From positions 1 through 51,951 of the forward strand of contig CBDUVZ010000006.1 of the NCBI GenBank assembly GCA_965370805.1: 51,951 nucleotides of DNA, given 5' to 3'. The notes below the pieces were generated by a model. The model saw only the letters and a list, made by a program, of their open reading frames with translations, did no database searches and was not told where the DNA came from. Shown here one piece after another: positions 39,094 through 47,893 of this stretch. This DNA is from CBDUVZ01 sp965370805 (GTDB lineage: Bacteria > Hydrothermota > Tepidihabitantia > Tepidihabitantales > Tepidihabitantaceae). The translations under genes and the position numbers were made by a program. The number at the start of each line of letters is the position of its first letter. Positions within the stretch are counted from its first letter, which is position 1.

Positions 39094-39803
39094 CTTTCCT
39101 CCCGGGTATCGGTTTCGTGTCCTTTGCGGCCTTCCATGACCGCATCGGCGACAGCGCTCGATATCAGCTTGATCGAGCGGAGCGCGTCGTCGTTGCCGGG
39201 AATCGGGTAGTCGATGAGATCGGGGTTACCGTTGGTGTCGATGAGCGCCACGACCGGTATCCCCAGACGGCGGGCCTCGGCAAGTGCGGTTTCTTCCCGC
39301 GCAGGGTCAATGATGAACAGTACCCCGGGCAGGCGATCCATTTCCTTGACGCCGCCGAACATCTTGGTCAGCTTCCTGTGCTCGCGCTGAAGCAGGATTG
39401 CTTCCTTCTTGGTTGCCTCGCCGTAGTCGCCTTCCTTTATCATCCGTTCGAGGTCGACCATCCGGGCGATGCGGGTGGAGACAACCTCGAAATTGGTCAG
39501 GAGGCCGCCGATCCAGCGTTCGGTTACGTAGAAAGCGCCGCAGCGGGTGGCTTCTTCCTCGACAATCGGCCGAGCCTGAGGCTTGGTACCGACGAAGAGG
39601 ATATCCTGACCGGATTCGGTCGTGTTGCGGATGACGCCGGAGGCTATCCGCAGTCGCTCGAGGGTCTTCTCCAGGTCGATGACGTAGATACCGCTTTTCT
39701 TGCCGAAGATGAAAGGCTTCATCTTCGGGTTCCAGCGCCGCGAGCGGTGTCCGAAGTGCAGGCCGGCTTCGAGCAGGTCCTTGATCGTTATCGTTTGGTC
39801 CAC
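39090..39803 (-). CDS. rpsB: 30S ribosomal protein S2
   Basis: 237 residues. LLEAGLHFGHRSRRWNPKM, GIYVIDLEKT, FVGTKPQA and ERWIGGLLTNF are S2 signatures. GTG 39803 lies inside the last codons of rpsI, a 16-nt overlap. The AGGAGG is 11 nt upstream, rather far, so translation probably relies on coupling to rpsI. Confidence 0.96.
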   Translation of the reverse strand: MDQTITIKDLLEAGLHFGHRSRRWNPKMKPFIFGKKSGIYVIDLEKTLERLRIASGVIRNTTESGQDILFVGTKPQARPIVEEEATRCGAFYVTERWIGGLLTNFEVVSTRIARMVDLERMIKEGDYGEATKKEAILLQREHRKLTKMFGGVKEMDRLPGVLFIIDPAREETALAEARRLGIPVVALIDTNGNPDLIDYPIPGNDDALRSIKLISSAVADAVMEGRKGHETDTREES

Positions 39804-40177
39804 TGGAACCGTTTCCTCCTCTTGGCAAGACCGTACTTCATGCGTTCGTGCTCCCGCGGGTCGCGTTTGAGCAGTTCGGCATCCTTGAGCGGCTTGCGCA
39901 GTTCGGGATTGTGAGCCACCAGAGCCCGGGCAGCACCCAGTGAAACGGCCGTGGCCTGAGCGCTGGATCCGCCGCCGGCGACTTTGCATTTGAGGCTGAA
40001 CTGGTCCATGGTGCCGGCCACTCTGAGTGGAGCCATGGCATTCAGGACCAGGTCGGTCCGACCGAAGTAGTCATCGAGGGTTTTGTCGTTGACTGTAGTC
40101 TGGCCCGAGCCGGAAATCAGCCACACCTTGGCGGTTGCGTTCTTGCGGGAACCGACGGCGAATTGAAGACTGCTCAT
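39788..40177 (-). CDS. rpsI: 30S ribosomal protein S9
   Basis: 129 residues. FAVGSRKNATAKVWL at the N-terminus, GGGSSAQATAVSLGAARAL in the middle and the basic tail ending QWTKR (normally FSKR) are typical. The tail contacts tRNA in the P site. It overlaps rplM by ATGA. Confidence 0.97.
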   Translation of the reverse strand: MSSLQFAVGSRKNATAKVWLISGSGQTTVNDKTLDDYFGRTDLVLNAMAPLRVAGTMDQFSLKCKVAGGGSSAQATAVSLGAARALVAHNPELRKPLKDAELLKRDPREHERMKYGLAKRRKRFQWTKR

Positions 40178-40602
40178 AGTTCAAGTCTCTCCGGATTCTG
40201 GGCCTGATTCCTGTGCTCCGGGCCCAGGTAGATGTGCAATCGCCGCATCCTCCTGGACTGGTGCCGGTTCTTGGGCAGCATCCGTTTGACCGCGAGTTCC
40301 AGAGGCCTGGTCGGGAACTTCTCTATCATCTGCTGATAGGTCCGTTGCTTCAGCCCGCCCGGGTAGAAGGTGTGGCGGTAGTAGATCTTGTCGGTGAACT
40401 TCTTGCCGGTCACACGGATACCCTTGGCGTTGACGACCACGACGTGGTCGCCGGCGTCGACGTGCGGGGTGTAGTCGGGTTTGTGCTTGCCCATCATCAG
40501 TCGTGCGATCCGGGTGGCAAGCCGACCCAGCACCCGGCCGTCTGCGTCAAGCAGGTACCAGTTCCGGGTGACCGCTTCTTTCTTGGCAACAAAAATCTTC
40601 AT
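40174..40602 (-). CDS. rplM: 50S ribosomal protein L13
   Basis: 142 residues. NWYLLDADGRVLGRLATRIA, GDHVVVVNA and the C-terminal RPLELAVKRMLPKNRH are L13 signatures. It is the first gene of the operon and its ATG is 12 nt after the -10 box, so any leader would be about 6 nt, too short for autogenous control by an L13-binding leader. Confidence 0.97.
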   Translation of the reverse strand: MKIFVAKKEAVTRNWYLLDADGRVLGRLATRIARLMMGKHKPDYTPHVDAGDHVVVVNAKGIRVTGKKFTDKIYYRHTFYPGGLKQRTYQQMIEKFPTRPLELAVKRMLPKNRHQSRRMRRLHIYLGPEHRNQAQNPERLEL

Positions 40603-40614
40603 TTACAGCTTTCC

Positions 40615-40642
40615 TTTATACTCAAAAAGTCCATTCTGTCAA
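40615..40642 (-). promoter_or_regulatory. Promoter of the rplM-rpsI-rpsB-tsf-pyrH-frr-uppS-cdsA operon
   Basis: On the minus strand TTGACA (40642-40637) and TATAAA (40620-40615) with 16-bp spacing, near consensus as expected for ribosomal genes. The start codon follows 12 nt later; AAAGGA overlaps the -10 box and would be outside the mRNA. Confidence 0.8.
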
Positions 40643-40740
40643 GGACAAACGAATAGTTGATTACCAGAGCCACGTAGTATAGCCGCCTTTTCTTTGGAAT
40701 CAACAGGGGATATACGTCGCCCACGATGCGGGTTCCGGTG

Positions 40741-42696
40741 CTATTCCGTGCGCCGGAGGAAGCGGGCTACGGCTTTGAGTTCGGTCGTGAGCGGCAGTCC
40801 TTCGGGCAGTGACGAGAGGAAGACCGGTCCGTAGGAGCGGGTCAATATCCGGGAGTCGAGCACGCAGACGATGCCGCGGTCGCTGCCGGTCCTGATGAGC
40901 CGGCCGAATCCCTGGCGGAACCGCAGGACCGCGGTCGGCAACTGGTGGGCGCTGAACGGCCGGATACCCCGGGCCCGGAGCTGTTCGGCAATCGCGGTCA
41001 GCCGCGGGTCATCGGGGACTTCGAAAGGGAGGCGGGCGATTATCAGGCAGGAGAGGGAGTCGCCGGGGACGTCTACTCCCTGCCAGAAGCTCTGGGTGGC
41101 GAAGAGCACCGAGTGGGTGTCTTCCCGGAACCGCTTCAGGAGGGGAGCGACCGGCAGTTCGCCCTGGCAGAGGCAGGTGTAGCCGTCTTCCTGCACGAGC
41201 TGTCGCGTGTCCTCCATTGCCTGGTAGCTGGTGAAGAGTACGAGCGCCCGGCCCCGGGTTTCCCGGAGGAGGTCGCTGACCAGCGCGGCCGCCTTGCCGG
41301 CGAAGTCGGCGTCACCCGGCGGCGGCAGCTTGTCGGCGACGAAGAGGAGACCGTTGCGCCGGTAGTCGAACGGCGAGTCGAGCTTGAGGGTCTGAAAGTC
41401 GTCAAGGCCGAGGCGCGCGGAAAGGAACTCGAAACTGCCGGCCACGGTCAGGGTCGCCGAAGTCAATACGACGCTCGAATAGGCCGGGTAGACGTTCTGC
41501 TCCATAATCGGGGCCACGCTGAGGGGCGCGGAAACCAGGGTGATTTCGTTGCGGTTGTCTTTCTCGATCCAGTGGACTTCGTTGTCGGTGTCCACGGTTG
41601 CGAATCCACTCATGGCTTCGGCCGCCTGCACCAGCCATCGGGCTGTTCCCTTCAGTTCAAGGGAGAGGCCTTCGTCGTCAGCCTGCTCCGCGGTTTCCTT
41701 CAGAGTCCTGCCGAGCCGGTCGAGTCGGACGGCCGGGACATCGGCCAGCGGCTGTTTGAGGCGAAAGCGGTTCAGGCCGGAAGGAAGCAGAGCATCGGTC
41801 TCCTGGAAGAACTGCTGCAGTTCGTTGCGGCAACCGGCCACTTCGGCTTCGATGCTCTGCTGAAGGCCGGGCGTCCACCCCAGCGCGCGGATGATTCCCC
41901 GGCCCCGGTCCGGACTGAGGCTGTCCAGCAACTGGCGGAGCCGCACGTGGGAAACCTCGGTCCCGAAGTGGCGGACCGCGGCATCTTCGAGGCGGTGGGC
42001 TTCGTCGAAGACCACCGCGTCAATCCGGGGCAGGAGATCGGTTTCCTCGCCCAGGCCGGCGAAGAAAAGGAAGTGGTTGAGAATCAGGATGCCGGATTTC
42101 TCCCAGTCGCGACGCGCCCGGAAGTAATGACAGTTGGTGAAGAACGGGCAGTCGCGGCGCCGGCAGGCGGCGGAGTCCCGGCAGATTTGGCGTCGCAGGC
42201 GGGGTGAGAGCGTCCGGGGGTAGTCGAGCAGGATGCCGTCCGGGCTGGTTTCGGCCCAGTTGAGCAGGTCGTCGGCGGAGTCGGCTTCCTTGCGGGTGTC
42301 GAACAACCCCTGCGCCAGTCGGGTGCGAAGTCGGAACCGGCACAGGTAGTTCTCCTGTCCGTAGGCGACCCTGACGTCCGGGAGGTCCTTGACGACTTCC
42401 CGGAGCAAAGGGATGTCCTGTTTGACGAGTTGGGTCTGGAGCAGGCGGGTGTACGTTGATACCGCAATTCTCTGCCCGGTTTCCTTGGCCCGGTGCGCGA
42501 CCGGGACCAGGTATGCCAGGCTCTTGCCGACGCCGGTTCCGGCTTCGACCGCGAGGTTGAACGGGCCGTTGAGTGCGCGCCACACCTGCGCGGCCATCGC
42601 TTCCTGTTCCGGGCGGTGTTCGTACGCGGGCAGGATCCGGCTCAGCCTGCCGTCCGGGCCGAAGATGGATGCGGGGTCAGTTCTGGGATTCGGCAT
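40741..42696 (-). CDS. DinG/XPD-like ATP-dependent DNA helicase
   Basis: 651 residues from ATG 42696. Walker A EAGTGVGKS (Lys58), four cysteines typical of an Fe-S cluster (ENYLC, then CRDSAACRRRDCPFFTNC), the DEAH box AVVFDEAHRLED and C-terminal FATQSFWQGVDVPGDSL and RFRQGFGRLIR give a superfamily 2 Fe-S helicase. These unwind DNA or R-loops during repair. It overlaps the upstream Minf_1886-type gene by 20 nt, so it shares that promoter. TTG 42720 is a less likely start. Confidence 0.92.
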   Translation of the reverse strand: MPNPRTDPASIFGPDGRLSRILPAYEHRPEQEAMAAQVWRALNGPFNLAVEAGTGVGKSLAYLVPVAHRAKETGQRIAVSTYTRLLQTQLVKQDIPLLREVVKDLPDVRVAYGQENYLCRFRLRTRLAQGLFDTRKEADSADDLLNWAETSPDGILLDYPRTLSPRLRRQICRDSAACRRRDCPFFTNCHYFRARRDWEKSGILILNHFLFFAGLGEETDLLPRIDAVVFDEAHRLEDAAVRHFGTEVSHVRLRQLLDSLSPDRGRGIIRALGWTPGLQQSIEAEVAGCRNELQQFFQETDALLPSGLNRFRLKQPLADVPAVRLDRLGRTLKETAEQADDEGLSLELKGTARWLVQAAEAMSGFATVDTDNEVHWIEKDNRNEITLVSAPLSVAPIMEQNVYPAYSSVVLTSATLTVAGSFEFLSARLGLDDFQTLKLDSPFDYRRNGLLFVADKLPPPGDADFAGKAAALVSDLLRETRGRALVLFTSYQAMEDTRQLVQEDGYTCLCQGELPVAPLLKRFREDTHSVLFATQSFWQGVDVPGDSLSCLIIARLPFEVPDDPRLTAIAEQLRARGIRPFSAHQLPTAVLRFRQGFGRLIRTGSDRGIVCVLDSRILTRSYGPVFLSSLPEGLPLTTELKAVARFLRRTE

Positions 42697-43048
42697 CGGG
42701 AATCCGGTAGTCACTGACAAAAGCCTGCTGGAAGTCGTAGACCGCGTGGAAATCCTCGACGCGGTCGTCCGCGGTCCGGGACATCAGTTCCGCCCGGACG
42801 AGGTTGAACACGATTGCGCCGAAGTCGTCGGTGGTCCGGATTCCCCAGGAGTTGAGCACCTGCTTCGCCATGCGGCCGTACCGTTTCCGGGCCAGGGCCT
42901 TGATCCCGTCGAGCAGTTCCCGGCCGGTCACGTGGCGCTCGCGGCCGAACAGTTGCTGGGCCACGGAAAGCGCTTCGAATACGAACAGGTACGCTTCGAC
43001 GGAGAACCTCCCGTCGGCTTCGGCGAGACTCCTGAGTTTGTCGGGCAC
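42677..43048 (-). CDS. Minf_1886 family protein
   Basis: 123 residues, all helical. AYLFVFEALSVAQQLFG, HVTGRELLDGIKALARKRYG and VLNSWGIRTTDDFGAIVFNLV are characteristic of this family, which I know mainly from the Planctomycetes-Verrucomicrobia group. Function unknown. GTG 43048 is 6 nt after a TAGAAT -10 box, so translation should be leaderless. It is co-transcribed with the helicase. Confidence 0.87.
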   Translation of the reverse strand: MPDKLRSLAEADGRFSVEAYLFVFEALSVAQQLFGRERHVTGRELLDGIKALARKRYGRMAKQVLNSWGIRTTDDFGAIVFNLVRAELMSRTADDRVEDFHAVYDFQQAFVSDYRIPDAESQN

Positions 43049-43054
43049 CGGGGC

Positions 43055-43082
43055 ATTCTAGTCCTGCGGAGAGGGTTGGCAA
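43055..43082 (-). promoter_or_regulatory. Promoter of the Minf_1886-helicase unit
   Basis: On the minus strand TTGCCA (43082-43077) and TAGAAT (43060-43055) with 16-bp spacing; the GTG is 6 nt downstream. Divergent from the MGMT promoter 13 bp away. Confidence 0.7.
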
Positions 43083-43095
43083 GGATGTGGTCGGC

Positions 43096-43123
43096 TTGAC
43101 TCGGATTCGAAAAGGTCTAAGAT
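43096..43123 (+). promoter_or_regulatory. Promoter of the MGMT gene
   Basis: TTGACT (43096-43101) and TAAGAT (43118-43123) with 16-bp spacing. ATG 43132 is 8 nt after the -10 box, so the transcript is probably leaderless. Confidence 0.7.
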
Positions 43124-43131
43124 GGCGGTTC

Positions 43132-43641
43132 ATGGAATTCCGCCGCAAACAGGACCGGGCTGTGTTCCCTCCGGGAACTGCCGAAGTGACATGGCAGGCC
43201 GGGAAGGTGGTCCGGGTCCGGTTCGTTCGGACACGTGGCCAGTCGGCCGGGAACGGACGGCTTGCCCGGAGATTGCTGTCGGTCCTGCACGGCGGCGTGC
43301 CCGTGGAACTGGAGTTCTCGCTTGAAGGCCTGCCCGGTTTCACCCGGCGGGTGCTCCGGGCGTGCAGCTGGATTCCCGCGGGTGACGTGCGTAGTTACGG
43401 ACAGCTTGCCGCGAAGGTCGGCAAGCCGGGCGCGGCCCGCGCGGTCGGGCAGGCGTTGGCCCGGAACCCGGTGCCGGTTCTGGTTCCGTGTCACCGGGTG
43501 GTCAGGGCCGGCGGGCAGCTCGGAGGATTCGGTGGAGGCCGGGTGTGGAAGGAGTTCCTGCTCGCACAGGAGGGGTGGGCATTCGAAGGGCAGGGCGCGA
43601 ATCGACGCCTGGCCCGGAATGACGGGAGGAACCGTGGCTGA
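43132..43641 (+). CDS. Methylated-DNA--protein-cysteine methyltransferase
   Basis: 169 residues. The active-site motif VPCHRVV contains the acceptor Cys120, preceded by the DNA-binding ARAVGQALARNPVPV and followed by GGFGGGRVWKEFLL. It removes alkyl groups from O6-guanine in a suicide reaction. The start follows from the promoter; a longer frame from GTG 43087 runs through the promoter itself. The stop overlaps the next gene. Confidence 0.92.
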   Translation: MEFRRKQDRAVFPPGTAEVTWQAGKVVRVRFVRTRGQSAGNGRLARRLLSVLHGGVPVELEFSLEGLPGFTRRVLRACSWIPAGDVRSYGQLAAKVGKPGAARAVGQALARNPVPVLVPCHRVVRAGGQLGGFGGGRVWKEFLLAQEGWAFEGQGANRRLARNDGRNRG

Positions 43642-44266
43642 AGTCGTGCGACTCGCGGTCGGGCCGCTGGCCACCAACTGCTACATTCTGAGTTCGGGAG
43701 GCGAACTGGCGGTCATTGACCCGGGCGGAGACCCGGACCGGATTCTGGTGAAGGTCGAGGAAGCCGGCGGCACGGTCAAGTACGTCATCAATACTCACGG
43801 CCATATCGACCACGTCTCGGCCAACCCGCAGGTGATGGATGCGACCGGAGCCGAGTTGCTGATTCACGAACTGGACGCCGCGATGCTCGGGGAGCCGGAC
43901 CTGAACCTTGCATCCCTGATGGGGTTTGCCGTCGAGCCGGTGGTTCCGACGCGGACCCTGGCCGAAGGCGACGAAGTCGTGGTCGGCGAGGAGAGAATGA
44001 AGGTCATCCACACGCCCGGGCACACGCCGGGCGGAATTTGTCTCATCGGGGACGGATTCGCGTTCACCGGCGACACCCTTTTTCTCGACTCAATCGGCCG
44101 GACCGATTTCCCGGGCGGTTCGGACGAGGAGATGAAGGCCTCGCTGCTGCGGCTCCAGACCCTGCTGTCGAAAGAGGCGATGCTCTACCCCGGGCACAAC
44201 GAACCGGGGCTGTTTTCCCGGGCGCTGCAGGTGAATCCGTTCCTCGGCAGCGGCTGGGCAACTTGA
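43634..44266 (+). CDS. MBL-fold metallo-hydrolase, glyoxalase II-like
   Basis: 210 residues. The zinc motif is H55-G-H57-I-D59-H60, with VIHTPGHTPGGICL, FTGDTLFLDSIGRTDF and MLYPGHNEP further on. Family members hydrolyse thioesters of glutathione or related thiols. GTG 43634 overlaps the MGMT stop and has GGAGG 5 nt upstream. Pairing with MGMT may just be operon sharing. Confidence 0.88.
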   Translation: MAEVVRLAVGPLATNCYILSSGGELAVIDPGGDPDRILVKVEEAGGTVKYVINTHGHIDHVSANPQVMDATGAELLIHELDAAMLGEPDLNLASLMGFAVEPVVPTRTLAEGDEVVVGEERMKVIHTPGHTPGGICLIGDGFAFTGDTLFLDSIGRTDFPGGSDEEMKASLLRLQTLLSKEAMLYPGHNEPGLFSRALQVNPFLGSGWAT

Positions 44267-44291
44267 CATCGCGGGCGAAACGGCCTATTGT
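44263..44291 (+). promoter_or_regulatory. Promoter of ino1-tmk-ctpA
   Basis: TTGACA (44263-44268) and TATTGT (44286-44291) with 17-bp spacing, beginning inside the stop codon of the MBL gene. The leader is about 25 nt and contains AGGAGG, so this unit uses the conventional initiation mode. Confidence 0.72.
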
Positions 44292-44323
44292 GGAAAGCGA
44301 TTCAGACATCAACAGGAGGATGA

Positions 44324-45454
44324 ATGCCTAAATTGAGAGTTGGAATCATCGGTGTCGGCAATTGCGCGAGCAGCCTTGTCCAGGGCGTGCACTACTACCG
44401 GAACGCCCGGGAAAGCGACCGGATTCCGGGTATCATGCACGTTGCCCTTGGAGGGTATCACGTCCGCGACATCGAGTTCTCGGTCGCAATCGACATCGAC
44501 AAGCGCAAAGTGGGCAAGGACTTGGCCCGGGCGATTTTCACCTACCCGAACAACACCGTCCGGTTTACCAGCGTGCCCAAGTCCGGAGTGAAGGTGATCC
44601 GGGGTATGACCCACGACGGCCTCGGCTACTACCTTTCGCAGATAATCGACAAAGCGCCCGGACCGACGGCCGATATCGTCAAGGCGCTCAAAGAGACCAA
44701 AACCGACGTCGTGGTTAACTACCTGCCGGTCGGCAGCGAGGAAGCGACCAAGTGGTACGTCGAGCAGATTCTCGAGGCCGGGTGCGCGTTCGTCAACTGC
44801 ATCCCGGTGTTCATCGCGTCCCAGCGGTACTGGCATCGCCGGTTCAAGGCCGCGGGTCTGCCGGTCATCGGCGACGACATCAAGTCCCAGGTCGGGGCGA
44901 CGATTCTCCACCGCACGCTGGTGTCGCTGTTCAACGACCGGGGCGTGAAGCTCCTGCGTACTTCCCAGTTGAACGTCGGCGGCAACACCGATTTTCTGAA
45001 CATGCTCGAACGCTCCCGGCTCATGTCCAAGAAGATATCCAAAACCGGCGCGGTGACTTCGCTCCTGCCGTACGACATCGGGGCCGAGAATATCTACATC
45101 GGGCCTTCGGATTACATCGCCTGGCTCAAGGACCGGAAGTGGGCCCACATGAGGCTTGAAGGCCAGACGTTCGGGGACGTCCCGCTGAACCTCGAGATGA
45201 AGCTCGAAGTATGGGATTCGCCGAACTCGGCCGGGGTTGTGATTGACGCGGTCCGGTGCGCCCGGCTGGCAATGGACAACGGGCTGTCCGGCAGGATTGT
45301 CGGACCTTCGAGCTACTTCATGAAGACCCCGCCGATTCAGTTCCCGGATGACGTATGCCGGGATAAGACCGAGGCGTTCATCCGGAAGTACGGGCGCAAG
45401 CCGACGCGGAAGAAGGTCGTTCGGGCCGGCGGGAAAACGAAGAAGAAGTCCTAG
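44324..45454 (+). CDS. ino1: Inositol-3-phosphate synthase
   Basis: 376 residues. The Rossmann motif GIIGVGNCASSLVQG and NYLPVGSEEATKWYVEQ are followed by GDDIKSQVGATILHRTL and the NVGGNTDFLNML motif of myo-inositol-1-phosphate synthases of the actinobacterial/archaeal type. It converts glucose 6-phosphate to inositol 3-phosphate using NAD, for inositol lipids or compatible solutes. AGGAGG precedes the ATG. The basic tail (PTRKKVVRAGGKTKKKS) is probably disordered. Confidence 0.93.
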   Translation: MPKLRVGIIGVGNCASSLVQGVHYYRNARESDRIPGIMHVALGGYHVRDIEFSVAIDIDKRKVGKDLARAIFTYPNNTVRFTSVPKSGVKVIRGMTHDGLGYYLSQIIDKAPGPTADIVKALKETKTDVVVNYLPVGSEEATKWYVEQILEAGCAFVNCIPVFIASQRYWHRRFKAAGLPVIGDDIKSQVGATILHRTLVSLFNDRGVKLLRTSQLNVGGNTDFLNMLERSRLMSKKISKTGAVTSLLPYDIGAENIYIGPSDYIAWLKDRKWAHMRLEGQTFGDVPLNLEMKLEVWDSPNSAGVVIDAVRCARLAMDNGLSGRIVGPSSYFMKTPPIQFPDDVCRDKTEAFIRKYGRKPTRKKVVRAGGKTKKKS

Positions 45455-45458
45455 ACCG

Positions 45459-46097
45459 GTGCGAGGCGCCTTCATAACTTTCGAAGGTGTCGAGGGTTCC
45501 GGTAAGTCCACCCAGGCGGAGCGCTTGACGCGGCACCTCACCGGCCTTGGTGTGGACTGCTTTCTCTCCCGGGAACCGGGCGGGACGGAGATCGGCGAGA
45601 GAATCCGCGATATCCTCCTTGACTCGGCGTGTGTGTCGATGGATGGTCGGACCGAGCTCTTCCTGTACCTGGCGAGCAGGAACCAGCATGTGAGGGAGAA
45701 AATCCTGCCGGCACTCCGGCAGGGCAAAACAGTCATTCTCGACCGGTATGCCGAATCGTCGGTGGCCTACCAGGGCTGCGGTCGGAGACTGGGCGTCAAG
45801 CCGGTATCCCGGTTGAACAAGCTGGCTACCGCGGCCCTGCAGCCTGATCTGACGTTGCTGGTGGACGTACCGGTAGCAGTCGGACTGGAGCGCAAGAAGA
45901 CCGCCGTGCTTGACAGACTGGAGAGTGAGCAGGTAGAATTTCATGAGCGGGTTCGGACCGGTTACCTGCAACTGGCCCGGCGCGCTCCGAAACGGATCAA
46001 AATACTGGATGGAACCAGGTCGGTTGAAGACCTGGAAGCTGAAGTCCGCGGGTTTGCCGAGCAACTACTTAAGAGAAAGGGTATTCTGTGCCGATGA
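45459..46097 (+). CDS. tmk: Thymidylate kinase
   Basis: 212 residues. P-loop FEGVEGSGKST (Lys16), REPGGTEIGERIRD and VILDRYAESSVAYQG are diagnostic. It phosphorylates dTMP to dTDP. GTG 45459 is 4 nt after the ino1 stop; a longer frame only shadows ino1. The stop overlaps the ctpA start (ATGA). Confidence 0.95.
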   Translation: MRGAFITFEGVEGSGKSTQAERLTRHLTGLGVDCFLSREPGGTEIGERIRDILLDSACVSMDGRTELFLYLASRNQHVREKILPALRQGKTVILDRYAESSVAYQGCGRRLGVKPVSRLNKLATAALQPDLTLLVDVPVAVGLERKKTAVLDRLESEQVEFHERVRTGYLQLARRAPKRIKILDGTRSVEDLEAEVRGFAEQLLKRKGILCR

Positions 46098-47632
46098 AGA
46101 GACGGATGGCGATAACGGTGGCGGTCCTGATTGCGGCGCTGTTGGGCGGGCTTTTCGGCAGGCTCTGGGCTCAGAAAGCGGCGACACTGGGACAAAGCCT
46201 GCAGATGTTCAGTCGCGTGGTCGGGCTGGTCATGACCACATATGCCGAACCGGTCGAACCCGAGAAACTGATCAAGTCGGCGATCCGGGGCATGCTCGAA
46301 TCACTCGACCCCCACACTAATTTCCTGGACCGGGCGGACTTCGGCGAACTCAAAGTGCGCACCGAAGCGCAGTTCGGCGGAATCGGCATCCACATCGGCA
46401 TCGTCGCCAAGCGGCTCACAGTCATCTCGCCGATTGAAGGGACCCCGGCGGAACGCGCCGGCATCAGGGGCGGCGACCGGATTGCCGAAATCGAAGAGGA
46501 GTCCACCGAAGGATACACGACCGAAGACGCGGTCAGACTCCTGCGCGGCGAGCCCGGTACGATTGTGAACATCGGGATTGACCGGCCGGGAGTCAGTGAA
46601 CTGATTCCGGTCGAGATAACCCGCGCAATCATCAATATCAAAGCGGTTCCCTTTGCCGGGATTGTCGGAGACAGCGTCGGGTACGTCCGGCTGGCCGACT
46701 TCTCCAAGGTGGCCAGCAGCCAGTTGAAACGGGCGCTCGACTCGCTGTTCCAGGTCGGCGCGACGAAGCTGATATTCGACCTGCGGTCGAACGGCGGGGG
46801 GCTGCTCAAAGAAGGACGCGAAGTCTCGGACCTGTTCCTGTCCGAAGGCCGGGTGATCGTCTGCACCCGGGGGAGGACTCGCGGCAGCAATCGGGAGTTC
46901 GTTGCGGAGATCAAGATGGCGCACGGGGGGTTCCCGATGGTCGTGCTCGTAGACCGGGGCAGCGCTTCGGCGTCCGAGATTGTCGCCGGCGCGCTCCAGG
47001 ACTGGGAGCGGGCCGTGATTCTCGGTGATACGACTTTCGGCAAAGGTTCGGTTCAGACGATTCACCCGTTGAGTGAGGAGACTGCGGTCAAGATAACGAC
47101 CGCGCACTGGTACACCCCGAGCGGCAGGTGCATCAACCGGCCCCGGGACCGGAACGGCGACTTCGTCGAAGACGAGGATACCCTGCCCGACGAACCCGAA
47201 GTCTACCACACCCTCGGCGACCTGCAGCGCGTAGTCTACGGCGGCGGTGCCATCGTGCCGGACGTCTACCTGCCTTACGAGGAACTGAACGAATTCGAAG
47301 CCACGGTCGGCCGCGACGCCTACTTCGACTTCGCAGTCGAATACGCCAACGGACACCCCGGCATCACGATGGAATTCACTGCCGACGAACTGGTGCTGGG
47401 GCAATTCCGCAGCTACCTCCGCGACGTCAAGGAGATGGAGTTCGAGGACGCGGGCTACGATTCGAGCCTTGAGTTCCTGGCGCGGCAGTTGGAACGCGAA
47501 GTAGGGGGCAAGATCGAAGGGATGCGCGGCGAGTACCAGATGCGGCTGCGCCGCGACCCCCAGATTGCACGCGCGCTCGAACTGCTCCGTCCCGCGAGTA
47601 CGAACCAGGAGATGCTGACCACCCTCGACTGA
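46094..47632 (+). CDS. C-terminal processing peptidase, S41 family
   Basis: 512 residues from ATG 46094, which overlaps the tmk stop; GTG 46088 is an alternative. A signal/anchor helix (about 5-22) is followed by ESLDPHTNFLD, a PDZ domain (about 85-165, with GIGIHIGIV and GTPAERAGIRGGDRI) and the S41 protease domain. The catalytic pair is Ser292 in DRGSASASEI and Lys317 in TTFGKGSV. These periplasmic serine proteases trim or degrade envelope proteins. Confidence 0.92.
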   Translation: MKRRMAITVAVLIAALLGGLFGRLWAQKAATLGQSLQMFSRVVGLVMTTYAEPVEPEKLIKSAIRGMLESLDPHTNFLDRADFGELKVRTEAQFGGIGIHIGIVAKRLTVISPIEGTPAERAGIRGGDRIAEIEEESTEGYTTEDAVRLLRGEPGTIVNIGIDRPGVSELIPVEITRAIINIKAVPFAGIVGDSVGYVRLADFSKVASSQLKRALDSLFQVGATKLIFDLRSNGGGLLKEGREVSDLFLSEGRVIVCTRGRTRGSNREFVAEIKMAHGGFPMVVLVDRGSASASEIVAGALQDWERAVILGDTTFGKGSVQTIHPLSEETAVKITTAHWYTPSGRCINRPRDRNGDFVEDEDTLPDEPEVYHTLGDLQRVVYGGGAIVPDVYLPYEELNEFEATVGRDAYFDFAVEYANGHPGITMEFTADELVLGQFRSYLRDVKEMEFEDAGYDSSLEFLARQLEREVGGKIEGMRGEYQMRLRRDPQIARALELLRPASTNQEMLTTLD

Positions 47633-47664
47633 CGGCAGAACCTGATACCATTCCCCGAGGGCCG

Positions 47665-47890
47665 GAGCCGAGAAGAGAAACACCAAGGCACCAAGAGCAC
47701 GAAGCCGGGAAGAACAACCGCCAAGGCCGCCAAGTGCGCCAAGGCTGAGGGCCGGAGCGGAGAGGAGTTTTACCACGAAGGCACGAAGAGCACGAAGAGG
47801 AGAGTTGTCATTGCGAAGGAGCGAAGCGACTGCGGCAATCCTCCTTCCTCCAATCTGCAATCACCAATCTGGAATCTACAATCGGAACGG
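47665..47890. repeat. Word-repeat mosaic between ctpA and the YVTN gene
   Basis: No gene here. Successive words: AGAAACACCAAGGCACCAAG, AGCACGAAGCCGGG, AACCGCCAAGGCCGCCAAG, TACCACGAAGGCACGAAGAG, a 33-bp word at 47807-47839 identical to the complement of 5905-5937, and CAATCTGCAATCACCAATCT. Most are complements of words at 5690-6150, in another order. Confidence 0.8.
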
Positions 47891-47893
47891 CGG

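Noticed and set aside
40603..40740. L13-binding autoregulatory leader before rplM
   Set aside because: The promoter sits 12 nt from the start codon, leaving no room for a structured leader.
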